Positions 52,589 to 61,637 of a DNA stretch of 64,000 nt are shown here, piece by piece. The notes under the pieces were generated by a model, which was not told the origin of the DNA, searched no databases, and worked only from the letters and a program-made list of their open reading frames with translations. This DNA is from Nitrobacter sp039808345 (GTDB taxonomy: Bacteria; Pseudomonadota; Alphaproteobacteria; Rhizobiales; Xanthobacteraceae), in the NCBI RefSeq assembly GCF_047824785.1, contig NZ_CP181167.1, forward strand, positions 3,348,001 through 3,412,000. Reading direction: 5' to 3'. Each line of letters opens with the position of its first letter. The first letter of the stretch is position 1. The translations under genes and the position numbers were made by a program.

Positions 52589-53053
52589 CTATCGGGCTTG
52601 ATCCGCCTTCATCGCGATGCGCAGCGGCTTGGGTATCGGCTTCGCCCGCCCTTCGGATATGAACGCCACCCTCACCCTCGCGTCCAGCAACAACGCCTCA
52701 CCGCGCTTCACCTCCTGATGCAGCGTGATCGAGGCCCCGCGAACCTCCAGCGGCCGCGTGACGATGTCGAGGATGTCGTCCATGTGAGCGGGCTTAAGGA
52801 AATCGAGCTGCATCGAACGCACCACGAAGGCAAAGCCCGGCGCTTCGCTTTCGGCCTCCGCGAACAACGCGCGCTGGTCGGCGCCGAGCAACCGCAGATA
52901 GTTGCTGCGCCCGCGCTCCATGAAACGCAGATAGTTGGCGTGATAGACCAGCCCGGAGAAGTCCGTGTCCTCGTAGTACACGCGAACCTGCATATGATGG
53001 CGGCCGTCGACAATCGCGCCGTCGAGAGGACTGGTCTGCGACGGCGCATTCAT
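52589..53053 (-). CDS. ybgC: YbgC-type acyl-CoA thioesterase
   Basis: Hotdog-fold thioesterase of 154 residues. The YbgC motif VYYEDTDFSGLVYHANYLRFMERGR has the catalytic Asp/His region. It is followed by LDFLKPAHMDDILDIVTRPLEVRGASITLHQEV. Usually the first gene of the tol cluster; here it is linked by a four-base overlap to ruvB and separated from tolQ by tetR and DUF2852 genes. Confidence 0.94.
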   Translation of the reverse strand: MNAPSQTSPLDGAIVDGRHHMQVRVYYEDTDFSGLVYHANYLRFMERGRSNYLRLLGADQRALFAEAESEAPGFAFVVRSMQLDFLKPAHMDDILDIVTRPLEVRGASITLHQEVKRGEALLLDARVRVAFISEGRAKPIPKPLRIAMKADQAR

Positions 53054-54096
53054 TGATCGTCGTCCTGCCCGAACAATCCGGACTGCGCCGGATCGCGCGA
53101 GGGCTCAGTCAGGCCGAGATGGCGGAAGGCGTGCGAGGTGAGCAGCCGTCCGCGCGGGGTGCGTTGCAGATAGCCGCACTGGATCAGATACGGCTCGATG
53201 ATGTCCTCGATGGCGTCGCGCGGCTCCGACAACGCCGCCGCCATGGTTTCCACGCCCACGGGCCCACCGCTGTAGCTCAGCGCGATGGTGGTGAGGTAAC
53301 GGCGATCCATCGCGTCGAGCCCCGCCGCATCGACTTCGAGCGCGCCGAGCGCGTGATCGGCGACCGCGCGGTCGATCGCCGCCGCATCGGCGGCCTCGGC
53401 GAAGTCGCGCACCCGGCGCAGCAGCCGGCCGGCGATGCGCGGCGTGCCCCGCGCGCGGCGGGCGATCTCGTTGGCGCCGTCCGCCGTCATGCCGACATCG
53501 AGAACACGCGCGCCGCGGCTGACGATCTTCTCCAGCTCATCCTCGGTATAGAAATTCAGCCGCACCGGAATCCCGAAGCGGTCGCGAAGCGGATTGGTGA
53601 GAAGGCCGGCGCGCGTGGTGGCGCCGACCAGCGTGAACTTCGCCAGCTCGATCTTCACCGAACGCGCCGCCGGACCCTCACCGATGATGAGGTCGAGCTG
53701 GAAATCCTCCATCGCCGGATACAGCACTTCCTCAACCGAGGGAGAGAGGCGATGAATCTCGTCGATGAACAGAACGTCACGCTCTTCGAGATTGGTCAGC
53801 AGCGCCGCGAGATCGCCGGCCTTGGCGATCACCGGACCGGATGTCGCGCGAAAGCCGACGCCGAGTTCGCGCGCGACGATCTGCGCCAGCGTGGTCTTCC
53901 CCAGACCGGGGGGACCGACGAACAGCACATGATCGAGCGCCTCTTCTCGTTTTCGAGCCGCGTCGATGAATATCTGCAGGTTGGCGCGCGCCTGGCGTTG
54001 ACCGATGAACTCGGACAGCTTCTGCGGCCGCAGCGCGGTGTCGCCCACATCGTCAGCGTGGCGCTCGGGCGTGACGATGCGGGACGCCTCACTCAC
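53050..54096 (-). CDS. ruvB: Holliday junction helicase RuvB
   Basis: AAA+ motor of 348 residues for branch migration. Walker A GPPGLGKTTLAQ starts at residue 61, Walker B is LFIDEIHRLSPSVEEVLYPAMEDF, and the sensor and arginine-finger region GATTRAGLLTNPLRDRFG follows, then the winged-helix end YLQRTPRGR. It overlaps ruvA and ybgC by four bases at each end. Confidence 0.97.
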   Translation of the reverse strand: MSEASRIVTPERHADDVGDTALRPQKLSEFIGQRQARANLQIFIDAARKREEALDHVLFVGPPGLGKTTLAQIVARELGVGFRATSGPVIAKAGDLAALLTNLEERDVLFIDEIHRLSPSVEEVLYPAMEDFQLDLIIGEGPAARSVKIELAKFTLVGATTRAGLLTNPLRDRFGIPVRLNFYTEDELEKIVSRGARVLDVGMTADGANEIARRARGTPRIAGRLLRRVRDFAEAADAAAIDRAVADHALGALEVDAAGLDAMDRRYLTTIALSYSGGPVGVETMAAALSEPRDAIEDIIEPYLIQCGYLQRTPRGRLLTSHAFRHLGLTEPSRDPAQSGLFGQDDDQ

Positions 54097-54710
54097 TTCG
54101 ACAATTCCTTCAAGCCGAGCCGGATCAGTTGCGCGGTCTCCGCGTTTTCACCCGCGCCGCGCGCTGCGGCCGCGATCGCCGCGGTCGCCTGCGGCTGACC
54201 GTAGCCGAGATTGACCAGCGCCGAAATCGCTTCGGTCACCGGGCGCGGCGCGCGCTGGTCATCGATGGCGCCCGCAAGATGGACCGCCGCAGGATCGACG
54301 TTCGCGAAGGACGGCGCTTTATCCTTCAGTTCGGTGACGATGCGCTCGGCCACTTTCGGGCCGACGCCCGGAGTGCGCGCCACCGACGCCTTGTCACGCA
54401 AGGCGACGGCGCTCGCGAGATCGGCGGGGGACAAGGTGCCGAGCACCGCCAGCGCCACCCGCGCCCCAACGCCCTGCACCGTCTGCAGCAGACGAAACCA
54501 TTCGCGCTCATGGTCTGTGCGAAAGCCGAACAGCTTTATCTGGTCCTCGCGCACATAGGTCTCGATCGACAGCACCGCGGCCTGGCCCGGCGACGGCAGC
54601 GCCTGCAGCGTGCGCGAGGCGCAATGCACCTGATAGCCGACGCCGCCGACATCGAGGATCACGTAATCATCGCCATAGGAATCGATGATGCCCTTGAGCT
54701 TGCCGATCAT
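54093..54710 (-). CDS. ruvA: Holliday junction protein RuvA
   Basis: Tetrameric junction-binding protein of 205 residues. The OB-fold start MIGKLKGIIDSYGDDYVILDVGGVGYQVH, the helix-hairpin-helix segments VQGVGARVALAVLG and TPGVGPKVAERIVTELK, and a C-terminal RuvB-contact domain (SALVNLGYGQPQA) are visible. Confidence 0.97.
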   Translation of the reverse strand: MIGKLKGIIDSYGDDYVILDVGGVGYQVHCASRTLQALPSPGQAAVLSIETYVREDQIKLFGFRTDHEREWFRLLQTVQGVGARVALAVLGTLSPADLASAVALRDKASVARTPGVGPKVAERIVTELKDKAPSFANVDPAAVHLAGAIDDQRAPRPVTEAISALVNLGYGQPQATAAIAAAARGAGENAETAQLIRLGLKELSK

Positions 54711-54735
54711 GAAATGGCTTTCTCGCCTCTCTCGC

Positions 54736-55254
54736 TCATCCCGCCGCCTTCATCCGCGCCGCGAGCGCCGCGCTCTTGCGGTGATGCGCGTGGGTGATGG
54801 CGATAGCGAGCGCGTCGGCCGCGTCGGCACTTGCCGGATCCGCTTTCGGCAGCAGGATTTTCAGCATCGCCTGGATCTGGGTCTTGTCGGCATGGCCGGC
54901 GCCGACCACGGTCTTCTTCACCTGATTGGGCGCATACTCCGCCACCGCGATGCCGAACATCGCCGGCGCCAGCATGGCCACGCCACGCGCCTGCCCGAGC
55001 TTCAGCGTGGCCACGCCGTCCTTGTTGACGAAGGTCTGCTCGATCGCGGCCTCGCTGGGACGGAATCGGTCGAGCACCGCGCCGAGTCCGGCATGGATCG
55101 CCAGCAGCCGGCTCGCCAGCGCCATGTGCTCGCGCGTCTCGACCGAACCGCAGCCCACGAAGATCAGGCGATTGCCGTCAATGTCGAGCACGCCCCAGCC
55201 GGTGCGGCGGAGACCCGGATCAATGCCCAGAATGCGAATCGGTGGCGGGATCAT
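54736..55254 (-). CDS. ruvC: Crossover junction endonuclease RuvC
   Basis: Resolves Holliday junctions. The 172-residue protein has the first catalytic aspartate in ILGIDPGLRRTGWG (D12). The Glu in AAIEQTFVNKD and the late DAADALAIAITHAH supply the others. Start at MIPPPIRILG; the longer frame upstream has no similarity. First gene of ruvC-ruvA-ruvB-ybgC. Confidence 0.96.
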   Translation of the reverse strand: MIPPPIRILGIDPGLRRTGWGVLDIDGNRLIFVGCGSVETREHMALASRLLAIHAGLGAVLDRFRPSEAAIEQTFVNKDGVATLKLGQARGVAMLAPAMFGIAVAEYAPNQVKKTVVGAGHADKTQIQAMLKILLPKADPASADAADALAIAITHAHHRKSAALAARMKAAG

Positions 55255-55456
55255 GCTGTATATTATAGCGCTTCCGGGCAAAGTGCCGTGGTTTGTCGAA
55301 CCTTGCCGGTTCCGGCAACGACAAAGCCGTACCCGCCTTCCGCTCATCCATTGATCTTCTGTTCGGCTGAACAGCGATCCGCGCGAAGACAGGATGGCCG
55401 GGATAATCTCAAGGGGGGCGGCGCATCCGCGCCAAGACCGGACGGAAGGGGACGCC

Positions 55457-56065
55457 ATGCGGATCACAGTTGCCGTTTTCGCCCTGACGACGATCGCCGG
55501 CATCGCGGCTTCGGCCAGTTCAGCAAACGCGGCGCAAAACCGGTTCACGTCCATCGCCAACAAGGACTGCACCTTCGCTCCGATCGGCAACGAGCCCGAG
55601 GACGCGGAGGATCAACTCAAGACATGTCCCGGCGTCGGCGGCGCGCAGGTGCTCGTCAACGCCCTCGGGACCCGGCTGCGGATCGGCTTTCGCTGGCCGA
55701 AGGGAGGGCAACCGCGAAAGATCATCTGGGTGACGCAAGCATGGTCCGCCGGACAGACCGTCAACTGGCGCGGATCAGGCAAGGACAAGGCGTTCGAGCC
55801 TTATGCCGCGATCGTCAGGATGAAGTTCCAGAAACAGGATCTGCCGGTTGCCGGCGACCAGGTATTGGCCGTGATCCGGATCGCGCCGGACACCGCCTGC
55901 GTCATGGGCGCCGTCGATGCGGGCGCGAATCCCAACGCCAATGAGGCTGCGCATGCGCTGGCCGATGCGGCGCCATCGTTCGCATGCGGCAAGGACAAAC
56001 CGGCGATCGGCGGCGTGAGCACCAGGGCCGCGGAAGAAATCGCGCGGGGCATCGCGGAACAATGA
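55457..56065 (+). CDS. Secreted protein of unknown function
   Basis: A 202-residue exported protein with a signal peptide at residues 1-26 (VAVFALTTIAGIAASASSANA). Four cysteines are spaced as NKDCTFAPIG, LKTCPGVGG, DTACVMGAVD and SFACGKDKP, suggesting two disulfides. No domain is recognised. The ATG at 55457 has a GGAAGGGGA site. It diverges from ruvC. Confidence 0.72.
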   Translation: MRITVAVFALTTIAGIAASASSANAAQNRFTSIANKDCTFAPIGNEPEDAEDQLKTCPGVGGAQVLVNALGTRLRIGFRWPKGGQPRKIIWVTQAWSAGQTVNWRGSGKDKAFEPYAAIVRMKFQKQDLPVAGDQVLAVIRIAPDTACVMGAVDAGANPNANEAAHALADAAPSFACGKDKPAIGGVSTRAAEEIARGIAEQ

Positions 56066-56068
56066 GCG

Positions 56069-56131
56069 GGAGCGTTTTCGAGCGAGGCATGTCCTCGGGC
56101 TTGCGCCCGAGGATGGACACCGGACCGACTA
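56069..56131. repeat. Repeat copy between convergent genes, ending at the mgtE stop
   Basis: AGCGTTTTCGAGCGAGG is followed by TCCTCGGGCTTGCGCCCGAGGA (split here as TCCTCGGGC and GCCCGAGGA around TTGC) and GGACACCGGACCG. It ends at the TAG of mgtE, read on the minus strand. It is a variant of the two-hairpin repeat. Confidence 0.55.
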
Positions 56132-57499
56132 TAATAATGTCCCGCTCAGGATCAGCAGCGCGACGCTGAAGTAGATCATCAGCCCGGTGACATCGACCAG
56201 CGTGGCCACCAGCGGCGCCGACGCGCTGGCGGGGTCGAAGCCGAACCTTTGCAGCATGAACGGGAGCATCGATCCCGCCACCGAGCCGAACACCACGACG
56301 CCGATCAGGGCGGCCGCGACGGTCCACCCCACCAGCATCCAGTGCTCGCCATAGTCGTAGATACCGAGCTTCTGCCACGCCACCACGCGGACCAGCCCGA
56401 TCGCGCCCAGCATGGCGCCGAGGATCAGTCCCGTCGGCAGTTCGAGCAGCGCCACGCGCCACCAGTCGCCGAGCTTCACTTCGCGCAACGCCAGCGCGCG
56501 GATCAGAAGCGAGGTCGCCTGCGAGCCGGAGTTGCCGCCGGAGCTCATGATCAGCGGGATGAACAGGGTCAGCACGATGGCCTTTTCCAGCTCGCCCTCG
56601 AAGTGCTGCATGGCGCTCGCGGTGAGCAGTTCGCCGAGAAACAGCACGCAAAGCCAGCCGCCGCGCTTGCGGATCATGCCCGGCAGCCCGATCTGCAGAT
56701 AAGGCTGGTCGGTCGCGGCCATGCCGCCGAATTTCTGGGCGTCCTCGGTGTTTTCCTCGATGATGGCGTCGATGATGTCGTCGACCGTGACGATGCCGAG
56801 GACATGCCCCGCCTTGTCCACGACAGGCACCGCCAGCATGTCGTGACGCGAGATCAGCCGCGCCACCTCTTCGCGATCCGTCAGCGGGGAGGTGGTGATC
56901 GGGGAGCGCGCAAGTTCGGATATCCGGGCCGAAGGCTCGCCGGAGATCAGCCGCCGCAGCGACACCGCGCCGACCAGACGGCGGGTGAAGGCGTCCAGCA
57001 CATAGATGGCGTAGACGGTCTCGCGGGTCCGCTCGACCTGGCGGATGTGCTGCAAGGTGCGCTCCGCCGTCCAGGTCGCGGGCACGGTGACGAATTCGGT
57101 GGTCATCATCGCGCCGGCGGTGTTTTCCGGATAGACGAGCAGACCCTCGATGGTCGTGCGCGTCGGCTCGTCGAGAGCCTGCATCAACTCGGTGCGGGCC
57201 GGCTCCTCGAGTTGCTGAACGATGTCCGCGGCCATGTCGGCGGACATGCCCGCCAGCAGGATGGTCGCCGTCTGTCGCGGCAGCGCCACAACGATCTCGG
57301 GGCCGAAATTCAGCTCCGGCTTGTCGAGAATCTCGATCGAAATATCGACCGGCAGGAGCACCAGAACCGCCGCGGCGTCCTGCGGTTCGAGCTGGTTGAG
57401 AATTTCGACGTTATCGGCGACATGGCCGCCGCTCAGGCGCGAGGCCAGCGCGAACACATCGAGATCGCCGTCCGTTGCGGCGGTGTGGGTATCCGTCAT
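56129..57499 (-). CDS. mgtE: Magnesium transporter MgtE
   Basis: Gated Mg channel of 456 residues. The cytoplasmic N domain (LNQLEPQDAAAVLVLLP and related repeats) is followed by a CBS pair (YPENTAGAMMTTEFVTVP to MLAVPVVDKAGHVLGIVTVDDI) and five membrane helices. The pore motif FIPLIMSSGGNSGSQATSLL is present, as is DPASASAPLVATLVDVTGLM. A 20-bp palindrome lies 91 bases upstream. Confidence 0.96.
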   Translation of the reverse strand: MTDTHTAATDGDLDVFALASRLSGGHVADNVEILNQLEPQDAAAVLVLLPVDISIEILDKPELNFGPEIVVALPRQTATILLAGMSADMAADIVQQLEEPARTELMQALDEPTRTTIEGLLVYPENTAGAMMTTEFVTVPATWTAERTLQHIRQVERTRETVYAIYVLDAFTRRLVGAVSLRRLISGEPSARISELARSPITTSPLTDREEVARLISRHDMLAVPVVDKAGHVLGIVTVDDIIDAIIEENTEDAQKFGGMAATDQPYLQIGLPGMIRKRGGWLCVLFLGELLTASAMQHFEGELEKAIVLTLFIPLIMSSGGNSGSQATSLLIRALALREVKLGDWWRVALLELPTGLILGAMLGAIGLVRVVAWQKLGIYDYGEHWMLVGWTVAAALIGVVVFGSVAGSMLPFMLQRFGFDPASASAPLVATLVDVTGLMIYFSVALLILSGTLL

Positions 57500-57589
57500 A
57501 GCTCACCTTCGTGGTCTGCCGGCAACGGCAGGCCTGGCGAGCTTCATCAAGCTTTCAGACCGGCGCCGCTGTCGGCGAAGTATGTGGCG

Positions 57590-57609
57590 AGGTACCTTGC
57601 AAGGTACCT
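57590..57609. promoter_or_regulatory. Perfect 20-bp palindrome upstream of mgtE
   Basis: AGGTACCTTGCAAGGTACCT reads the same on both strands and lies in the 312-bp gap between yebC and mgtE. Its size and position suit a dimeric regulator's operator. No regulator gene is adjacent. The rest of the gap shows nothing recognisable. Confidence 0.55.
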
Positions 57610-57811
57610 GGACTGTCGCTTGGCATTTGTATGATGTTCCCGTGATGGGCGTGCGACCAGGGCTGCAACATCCCGCTTCGCTGACATGATCCTTCAGCCG
57701 GACCACGTCAAGAAAAAAGGCGTGGAAGGAACCGAGAATGGCTGTTCAGGTTGCCGTCATGCTCCGCCTTGCGCCGGACCCGATGATATCAGCCGTTCGC
57801 GATAGTTAAGC

Positions 57812-58558
57812 CTACCCGCCCAGCTTCGCGATCAGCGCGTCGGAGACCTCGAAGTTGGCGTAGACGTTCTGGACGTCGTCATGCTCGTTGAGAAGATCGA
57901 TGAGCTTGAGCAGCTTCTCGCCGGTGCTGTCGTCGACGGCGATCGTATTCTGCGGCCTCCAGATCAAAGCCACCTTGCGCGCCTCGCCGAACGTGCTTTC
58001 GAGCGCCTTGGCGACGTCGCGAAAGGTATCCTGCGCGGCATAGATTTCGTGACCGCCCTCGCCGGACACCACATCGTCGGCGCCGGCTTCGATGGCGGCT
58101 TCCAGCATGTCGTCGGCTGACGCCTTGTCCGCGTCATATTCGATGACGCCGAGCCGGTCGAACATGAAGGAGACCGAGCCGGTTTCCCCGAGATTGCCGC
58201 CGGATTTGGTGAAGTATGAACGGATGTCGGAGGCGGCGCGGTTGCGATTGTCGGTCAGCACTTCCATGATGACCGCCACGCCGCCCGGACCGTAGCCCTC
58301 GTAGCGCAACTCGTCGTAGTTCTCGGCATCGTTGCCGCTGGCCTTCTTGATCGCGCGCTCGATATTGTCCTTGGGCATGTTTTCCGCCCGCGCCGCGATC
58401 ACCGCCGCGCGCAGCCGCGGGTTCATCGCCGGATCCGGCGTCCCGAGCTTGGCGGCAACCGTGATCTCGCGCGCAAGCTTGCTGAACAGCTTCGACTTCT
58501 GAGCATCCTGCCGGCCCTTGCGGTGCATGATGTTCTTGAACTGGGAATGTCCGGCCAT
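57812..58558 (-). CDS. yebC: YebC/PmpR-family protein (TACO1-like)
   Basis: A 248-residue protein of the YebC family, described as transcriptional regulators and, in mitochondria and some bacteria, as translation factors for proline runs. It starts MAGHSQFKNIMHRKGRQDAQ, then has RAENMPKDNIERAIKKA and YEGYGPGGVAVIMEVLTDNRNRAASDIR. Start chosen at the family N-terminus MAGHSQF. Confidence 0.96.
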   Translation of the reverse strand: MAGHSQFKNIMHRKGRQDAQKSKLFSKLAREITVAAKLGTPDPAMNPRLRAAVIAARAENMPKDNIERAIKKASGNDAENYDELRYEGYGPGGVAVIMEVLTDNRNRAASDIRSYFTKSGGNLGETGSVSFMFDRLGVIEYDADKASADDMLEAAIEAGADDVVSGEGGHEIYAAQDTFRDVAKALESTFGEARKVALIWRPQNTIAVDDSTGEKLLKLIDLLNEHDDVQNVYANFEVSDALIAKLGG

Positions 58559-58737
58559 CGGCAGGTCTCTTTCAAAATTCCGCCGGCCCCGGCGGCGGCG
58601 CGCCGGGCGGCTCGGCAACAGGGCATAAGCGGCGCGGCGTTATAAGACGGGATCGGACGAAATTAAAGACTAGGTCCGTTAGCGCCCGGCATGATCGCGC
58701 GCCCGGAGATCACGTTCCACACGTTCTAAAAGCGCGA

Positions 58738-59559
58738 TTACCTCCAGAACGAAGGCTCCGCCCGCTCAAGCCGCCCGCCTATTCGCACCGGAGCGATCTT
58801 GAGGGCAAGCCCGGTCGCATCGTCCGTCTCGACCGCGACGCCGCTCAATGTCGCAGCGCCCACAGCCGGCTCGAAGCGGCTGCTCGGAATGCCCGTGGTG
58901 AAGCGGCGCAGCGGCTCCTCCTTCTGCATCCCGATCACAGAGTCATAATCGCCGGTCATGCCGGCATCGCTCATGTAGGCGGTGCCGCCGGACAGGATGC
59001 GATGATCCGCCGTCGGCACATGGGTATGCGTCCCCACCACCAGGCTGACGCGGCCGTCGCAGAAGTAACCCATGCTTTGCTTTTCGCTGGTCGCTTCGCC
59101 GTGGAAATCAACGACGATCGCGTCCGCCGCCTCGCGAAGCCGGCAGGCGTCGAGTTCGCGTTCGATGGCGTGGAAGGGGTCGTTGAGGGGCTCCATGAAG
59201 ATGCGCGCCATGGCGTTGATGACGAGCGCGCGGCGGCCATCCTTGGCGTCGATCATCGCCGCACCGCGTCCCGGCGTTCCCGGCGGGAAATTCAGCGGAC
59301 GGACGAGCCGTGGCGCGCGCTCGATGAACACCAGCGCCTCTTTCTGATTCCAGGCGTGATTGCCCAGCGTGATCGCATCGGCGCCGGCGTCGAGCAATTC
59401 CTGATAGATCGCCTCGGTGATGCCGAAACCGCCCGCGGCGTTCTCGCCGTTGACGACCACGAGATCGAGCTTCCATGCGGTGACGAGTTCCGGAAGATAG
59501 TCGTTGATCGCGGTGCGCCCGGTCCTGCCGACAACATCGCCGATGAAAAGGATTCGCAC
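58738..59559 (-). CDS. ymdB: YmdB-family metallophosphoesterase (TIGR00282)
   Basis: A 273-residue enzyme with the metal motifs MRILFIGDVVGRTGR, VNGENAAGGFG, TLGNHAWNQKE and VGTHTHVPTADHRIL. Family members act on 2',3'-cyclic nucleotides in vitro and affect cell-state regulation in Bacillus. It starts three bases after the fau stop, so the two are one operon. Confidence 0.92.
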   Translation of the reverse strand: MRILFIGDVVGRTGRTAINDYLPELVTAWKLDLVVVNGENAAGGFGITEAIYQELLDAGADAITLGNHAWNQKEALVFIERAPRLVRPLNFPPGTPGRGAAMIDAKDGRRALVINAMARIFMEPLNDPFHAIERELDACRLREAADAIVVDFHGEATSEKQSMGYFCDGRVSLVVGTHTHVPTADHRILSGGTAYMSDAGMTGDYDSVIGMQKEEPLRRFTTGIPSSRFEPAVGAATLSGVAVETDDATGLALKIAPVRIGGRLERAEPSFWR

Positions 59560-59562
59560 GTC

Positions 59563-60156
59563 CTATTTGCTCCCGAACCTGAACACGCCGGTTTCGGTTA
59601 GCACATAATCGAGCCGGACGTCGTGGGACATTGCCGGCACCCGCGGCACCTCCTGCACCGAAAAGGCAAGGCCGATCGCGGTAACGGTCCTTCGTCGCCG
59701 CAGCGCCTCGAGCGTGCGGTCGTAATAGCCTGCGCCGTAGCCGATGCGATGACCGGCGTGGTCGAACGCCGCCAGCGGCACCAGCACGATGTCCGGCGCC
59801 ACCTCGACGGCATTGGCGGGCGGCTCGTAAGTCCCCAACGCCCCACGAACAAGCGCATCGCCGGGCATCCACGCGCGAAACACCAGCGCGGCGTCACGCG
59901 CCGCGATCGCCGGCATCCCAAGCGCCGCGCCCTTCCCGGCAAGGCTCCGCATCAGCGGCACGGGATCGATCTCGTTGCGAATCGGCGCATAGCCGGCGAC
60001 GACGGTCGATGACGTTATATCGAGCGGCGGCATCCGCGCCGCGAGCGCAACCGCCGCGCGGGCGCGATCCTCCGCGCTCAGGGCGTCGCGGCGAGCCAGC
60101 GCGGCAGCGCGCAACTCGTCCTTGGGCGGAGCATCGGGGGAAATCGGCATGCACAA
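59563..60156 (-). CDS. fau: 5-formyltetrahydrofolate cyclo-ligase
   Basis: Converts 5-formyl-THF to 5,10-methenyl-THF using ATP. The 197-residue protein shows KDELRAAALARRDALS, then VLVPLAAFDHAGHRIGYGAG with YYDRTLEALR, the family signature. In many proteobacteria this gene follows the 6S RNA gene and zapA, as here. The next ATG at 60150 is an equally good start. Confidence 0.94.
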   Translation of the reverse strand: MCMPISPDAPPKDELRAAALARRDALSAEDRARAAVALAARMPPLDITSSTVVAGYAPIRNEIDPVPLMRSLAGKGAALGMPAIAARDAALVFRAWMPGDALVRGALGTYEPPANAVEVAPDIVLVPLAAFDHAGHRIGYGAGYYDRTLEALRRRRTVTAIGLAFSVQEVPRVPAMSHDVRLDYVLTETGVFRFGSK

Positions 60157-60379
60157 CGTTTATAACGTATTTCGAGCAAAGAAGATCAGTTCGCCCGAGG
60201 AGCGCGCCAGAACAGGATCACCGAAGTCACAGATCACCGAAGCTATGGGAAGAACCGGCGCGGCTCCGGCCCCGGTCATCATGCGCTAAAGCAGATTTCC
60301 GCACGACCTGAGATAGTGGCAGCTTTCAGGGACATGTGGGATATGCAAGGAAATGCGCGAAGCCGCGACCGCCGTTGAA

Positions 60380-60549
60380 GCGCTCGATCCCGGAGTTCCC
60401 TACGAAAGTAGGTGGGCACCATATGACCGGATCCACGGACCCGGCCAGGGACAGTTCCCTTAAGGATCGATAAGGCCCCGGGGATAGTGGCTCCTGACGC
60501 GCGGCGCAGCCTCGCGAACTCAATGTAGGCCCGATGGATGCGAAGCGCC
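60380..60549 (-). ncRNA. ssrS: Probable 6S RNA
   Basis: The 483-bp gap between zapA and fau carries no convincing gene but has a long rod-like fold, at the place and in the direction where 6S RNA is found in proteobacteria. On the minus strand GCGCT (60548-60544) pairs with AGCGC (60384-60380). ATCC (60539-60536) pairs with GGAT (about 60389-60386), and GAGTTC (60521-60516) pairs with GAACTC (60398-60393). CCTAC/GTAGG and CCGG-TCC/GGA-CCGG hairpins lie inside. 6S RNA binds RNA polymerase holoenzyme. Ends are approximate. Confidence 0.68.
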
Positions 60550-60639
60550 AGTGGATGATAGTTGCCACTTCTTACTCTCCAGAAGAGAGTGCAGAACGAC
60601 ATCGGTCTGTCCGAAGGGTTCACTTCCTTATAGGGTTGA

Positions 60640-61023
60640 TCACCCGATGGCGATGCCGCCGCCGACGGTGCGGTTCAGCACCTGCGTGGTCTTCTCGATC
60701 CGGTGGGCCGCCATGTTGAGCGCGGCGACAACCGCCGTCTGCGTCGCGCGGGCGCGCTCGGCGGCCGCGGCGCGCACATCGCGCAATGCCTTGATCTCTT
60801 CCTCCAGCGCGCGGATGCGCTGCTGCGCATCCATCAGTTCGTCGGATGTCACCAGCGCCGCCATGACCTCAAGCCGCTGGTCTCCGATTTGTCCGAACTT
60901 GCCACGCAACTGGCCGATGCGGCTTTCCAGATCGTCCGCGAGCTTCAGCAGCCGGTCTTCCTGGCCATCCTCGCAGGCCATCCGGTACTGGCGGCTGTTG
61001 ATGGTCACGTTGACGTGGCTCAT
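60640..61023 (-). CDS. zapA: Cell division protein ZapA
   Basis: FtsZ-ring-stabilising protein of 127 residues. It starts MSHVNVTINSRQYRMACEDG followed by QEDRLLKLADDLESRIGQL, then a long helix (ELMDAQQRIRALEEEIKALR) forming the coiled coil. It overlaps the DUF4164 gene by four bases and precedes the 6S RNA region. Confidence 0.93.
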   Translation of the reverse strand: MSHVNVTINSRQYRMACEDGQEDRLLKLADDLESRIGQLRGKFGQIGDQRLEVMAALVTSDELMDAQQRIRALEEEIKALRDVRAAAAERARATQTAVVAALNMAAHRIEKTTQVLNRTVGGGIAIG

Positions 61024-61355
61024 GGCCTCTCTCCCGCCGCCTCGAGCACGGACCTGATGGTGCCGATCGCCGCGTCCAGCTTTTCGGCGATCTCACGATT
61101 GGTCCGCTCCAGCTTGCGCGTGCGCACCAGCGATCCGTCGAGTTCATCCGCAAGGCGGGAGCGATCCGCGCCCAGCGCCTGAATGCGGCTCGCCAGTTCG
61201 TCCTCGTCGCGGTCCGCGTCACGCCGCCGCTCCACCGCCCGTTCCAGCGCATCGAGCGCGGCCGTCAGCCGCCGGGTGGCGGCGTCGATATCGGTTCCCC
61301 CACCACCGTTGGGCGGTTCAGCACTGGCGGAACGATTGGCCGGTTGGTCGTTCAT
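61020..61355 (-). CDS. DUF4164 coiled-coil protein
   Basis: A 111-residue helical protein rich in charged heptads: TRRLTAALDALERAVERRRD, ELASRIQALGADRSRLADEL and RKLERTNREIAEKLDAAIGT. This matches the DUF4164 family commonly found before zapA in Rhizobiales; a cell-division role is inferred from position only. Start at MNDQPANRS. Confidence 0.82.
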   Translation of the reverse strand: MNDQPANRSASAEPPNGGGGTDIDAATRRLTAALDALERAVERRRDADRDEDELASRIQALGADRSRLADELDGSLVRTRKLERTNREIAEKLDAAIGTIRSVLEAAGERP

Positions 61356-61637
61356 GTTCGTCCTGCGCGCCTTTGGGCCGGCTGCCGGGCAGGCTACAAA
61401 GCGGCGGCTCGGCAAGCCCTTAGGAACCGAAATTTACGTGGCGGACGAGGCCAGCGCAACGCCGGTGCACAACTATGCACCACAAACATTCTCCCCCTCA
61501 GCGTCCCCCCCGGCACTTGGACTCCGCCGACGCAGGTGCTATGCCCCCGGCACGCCAGTCCTTTCTACCGGACTGCATCGAATTCCAATGCGAACCGTTT
61601 ACTTAGCCCTCCTCCCTATCAGGACCGGATATCTCCC

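Noticed and set aside
57503..57706. A 67-codon frame covering the palindrome upstream of mgtE.
   Set aside because: No ribosome site or conserved pattern is visible, and the perfect palindrome is better explained as a regulatory site.
60279..60623. 114- and 80-codon minus-strand frames between zapA and fau.
   Set aside because: The region folds into a 6S-like RNA and the frames lack family character and good ribosome sites.
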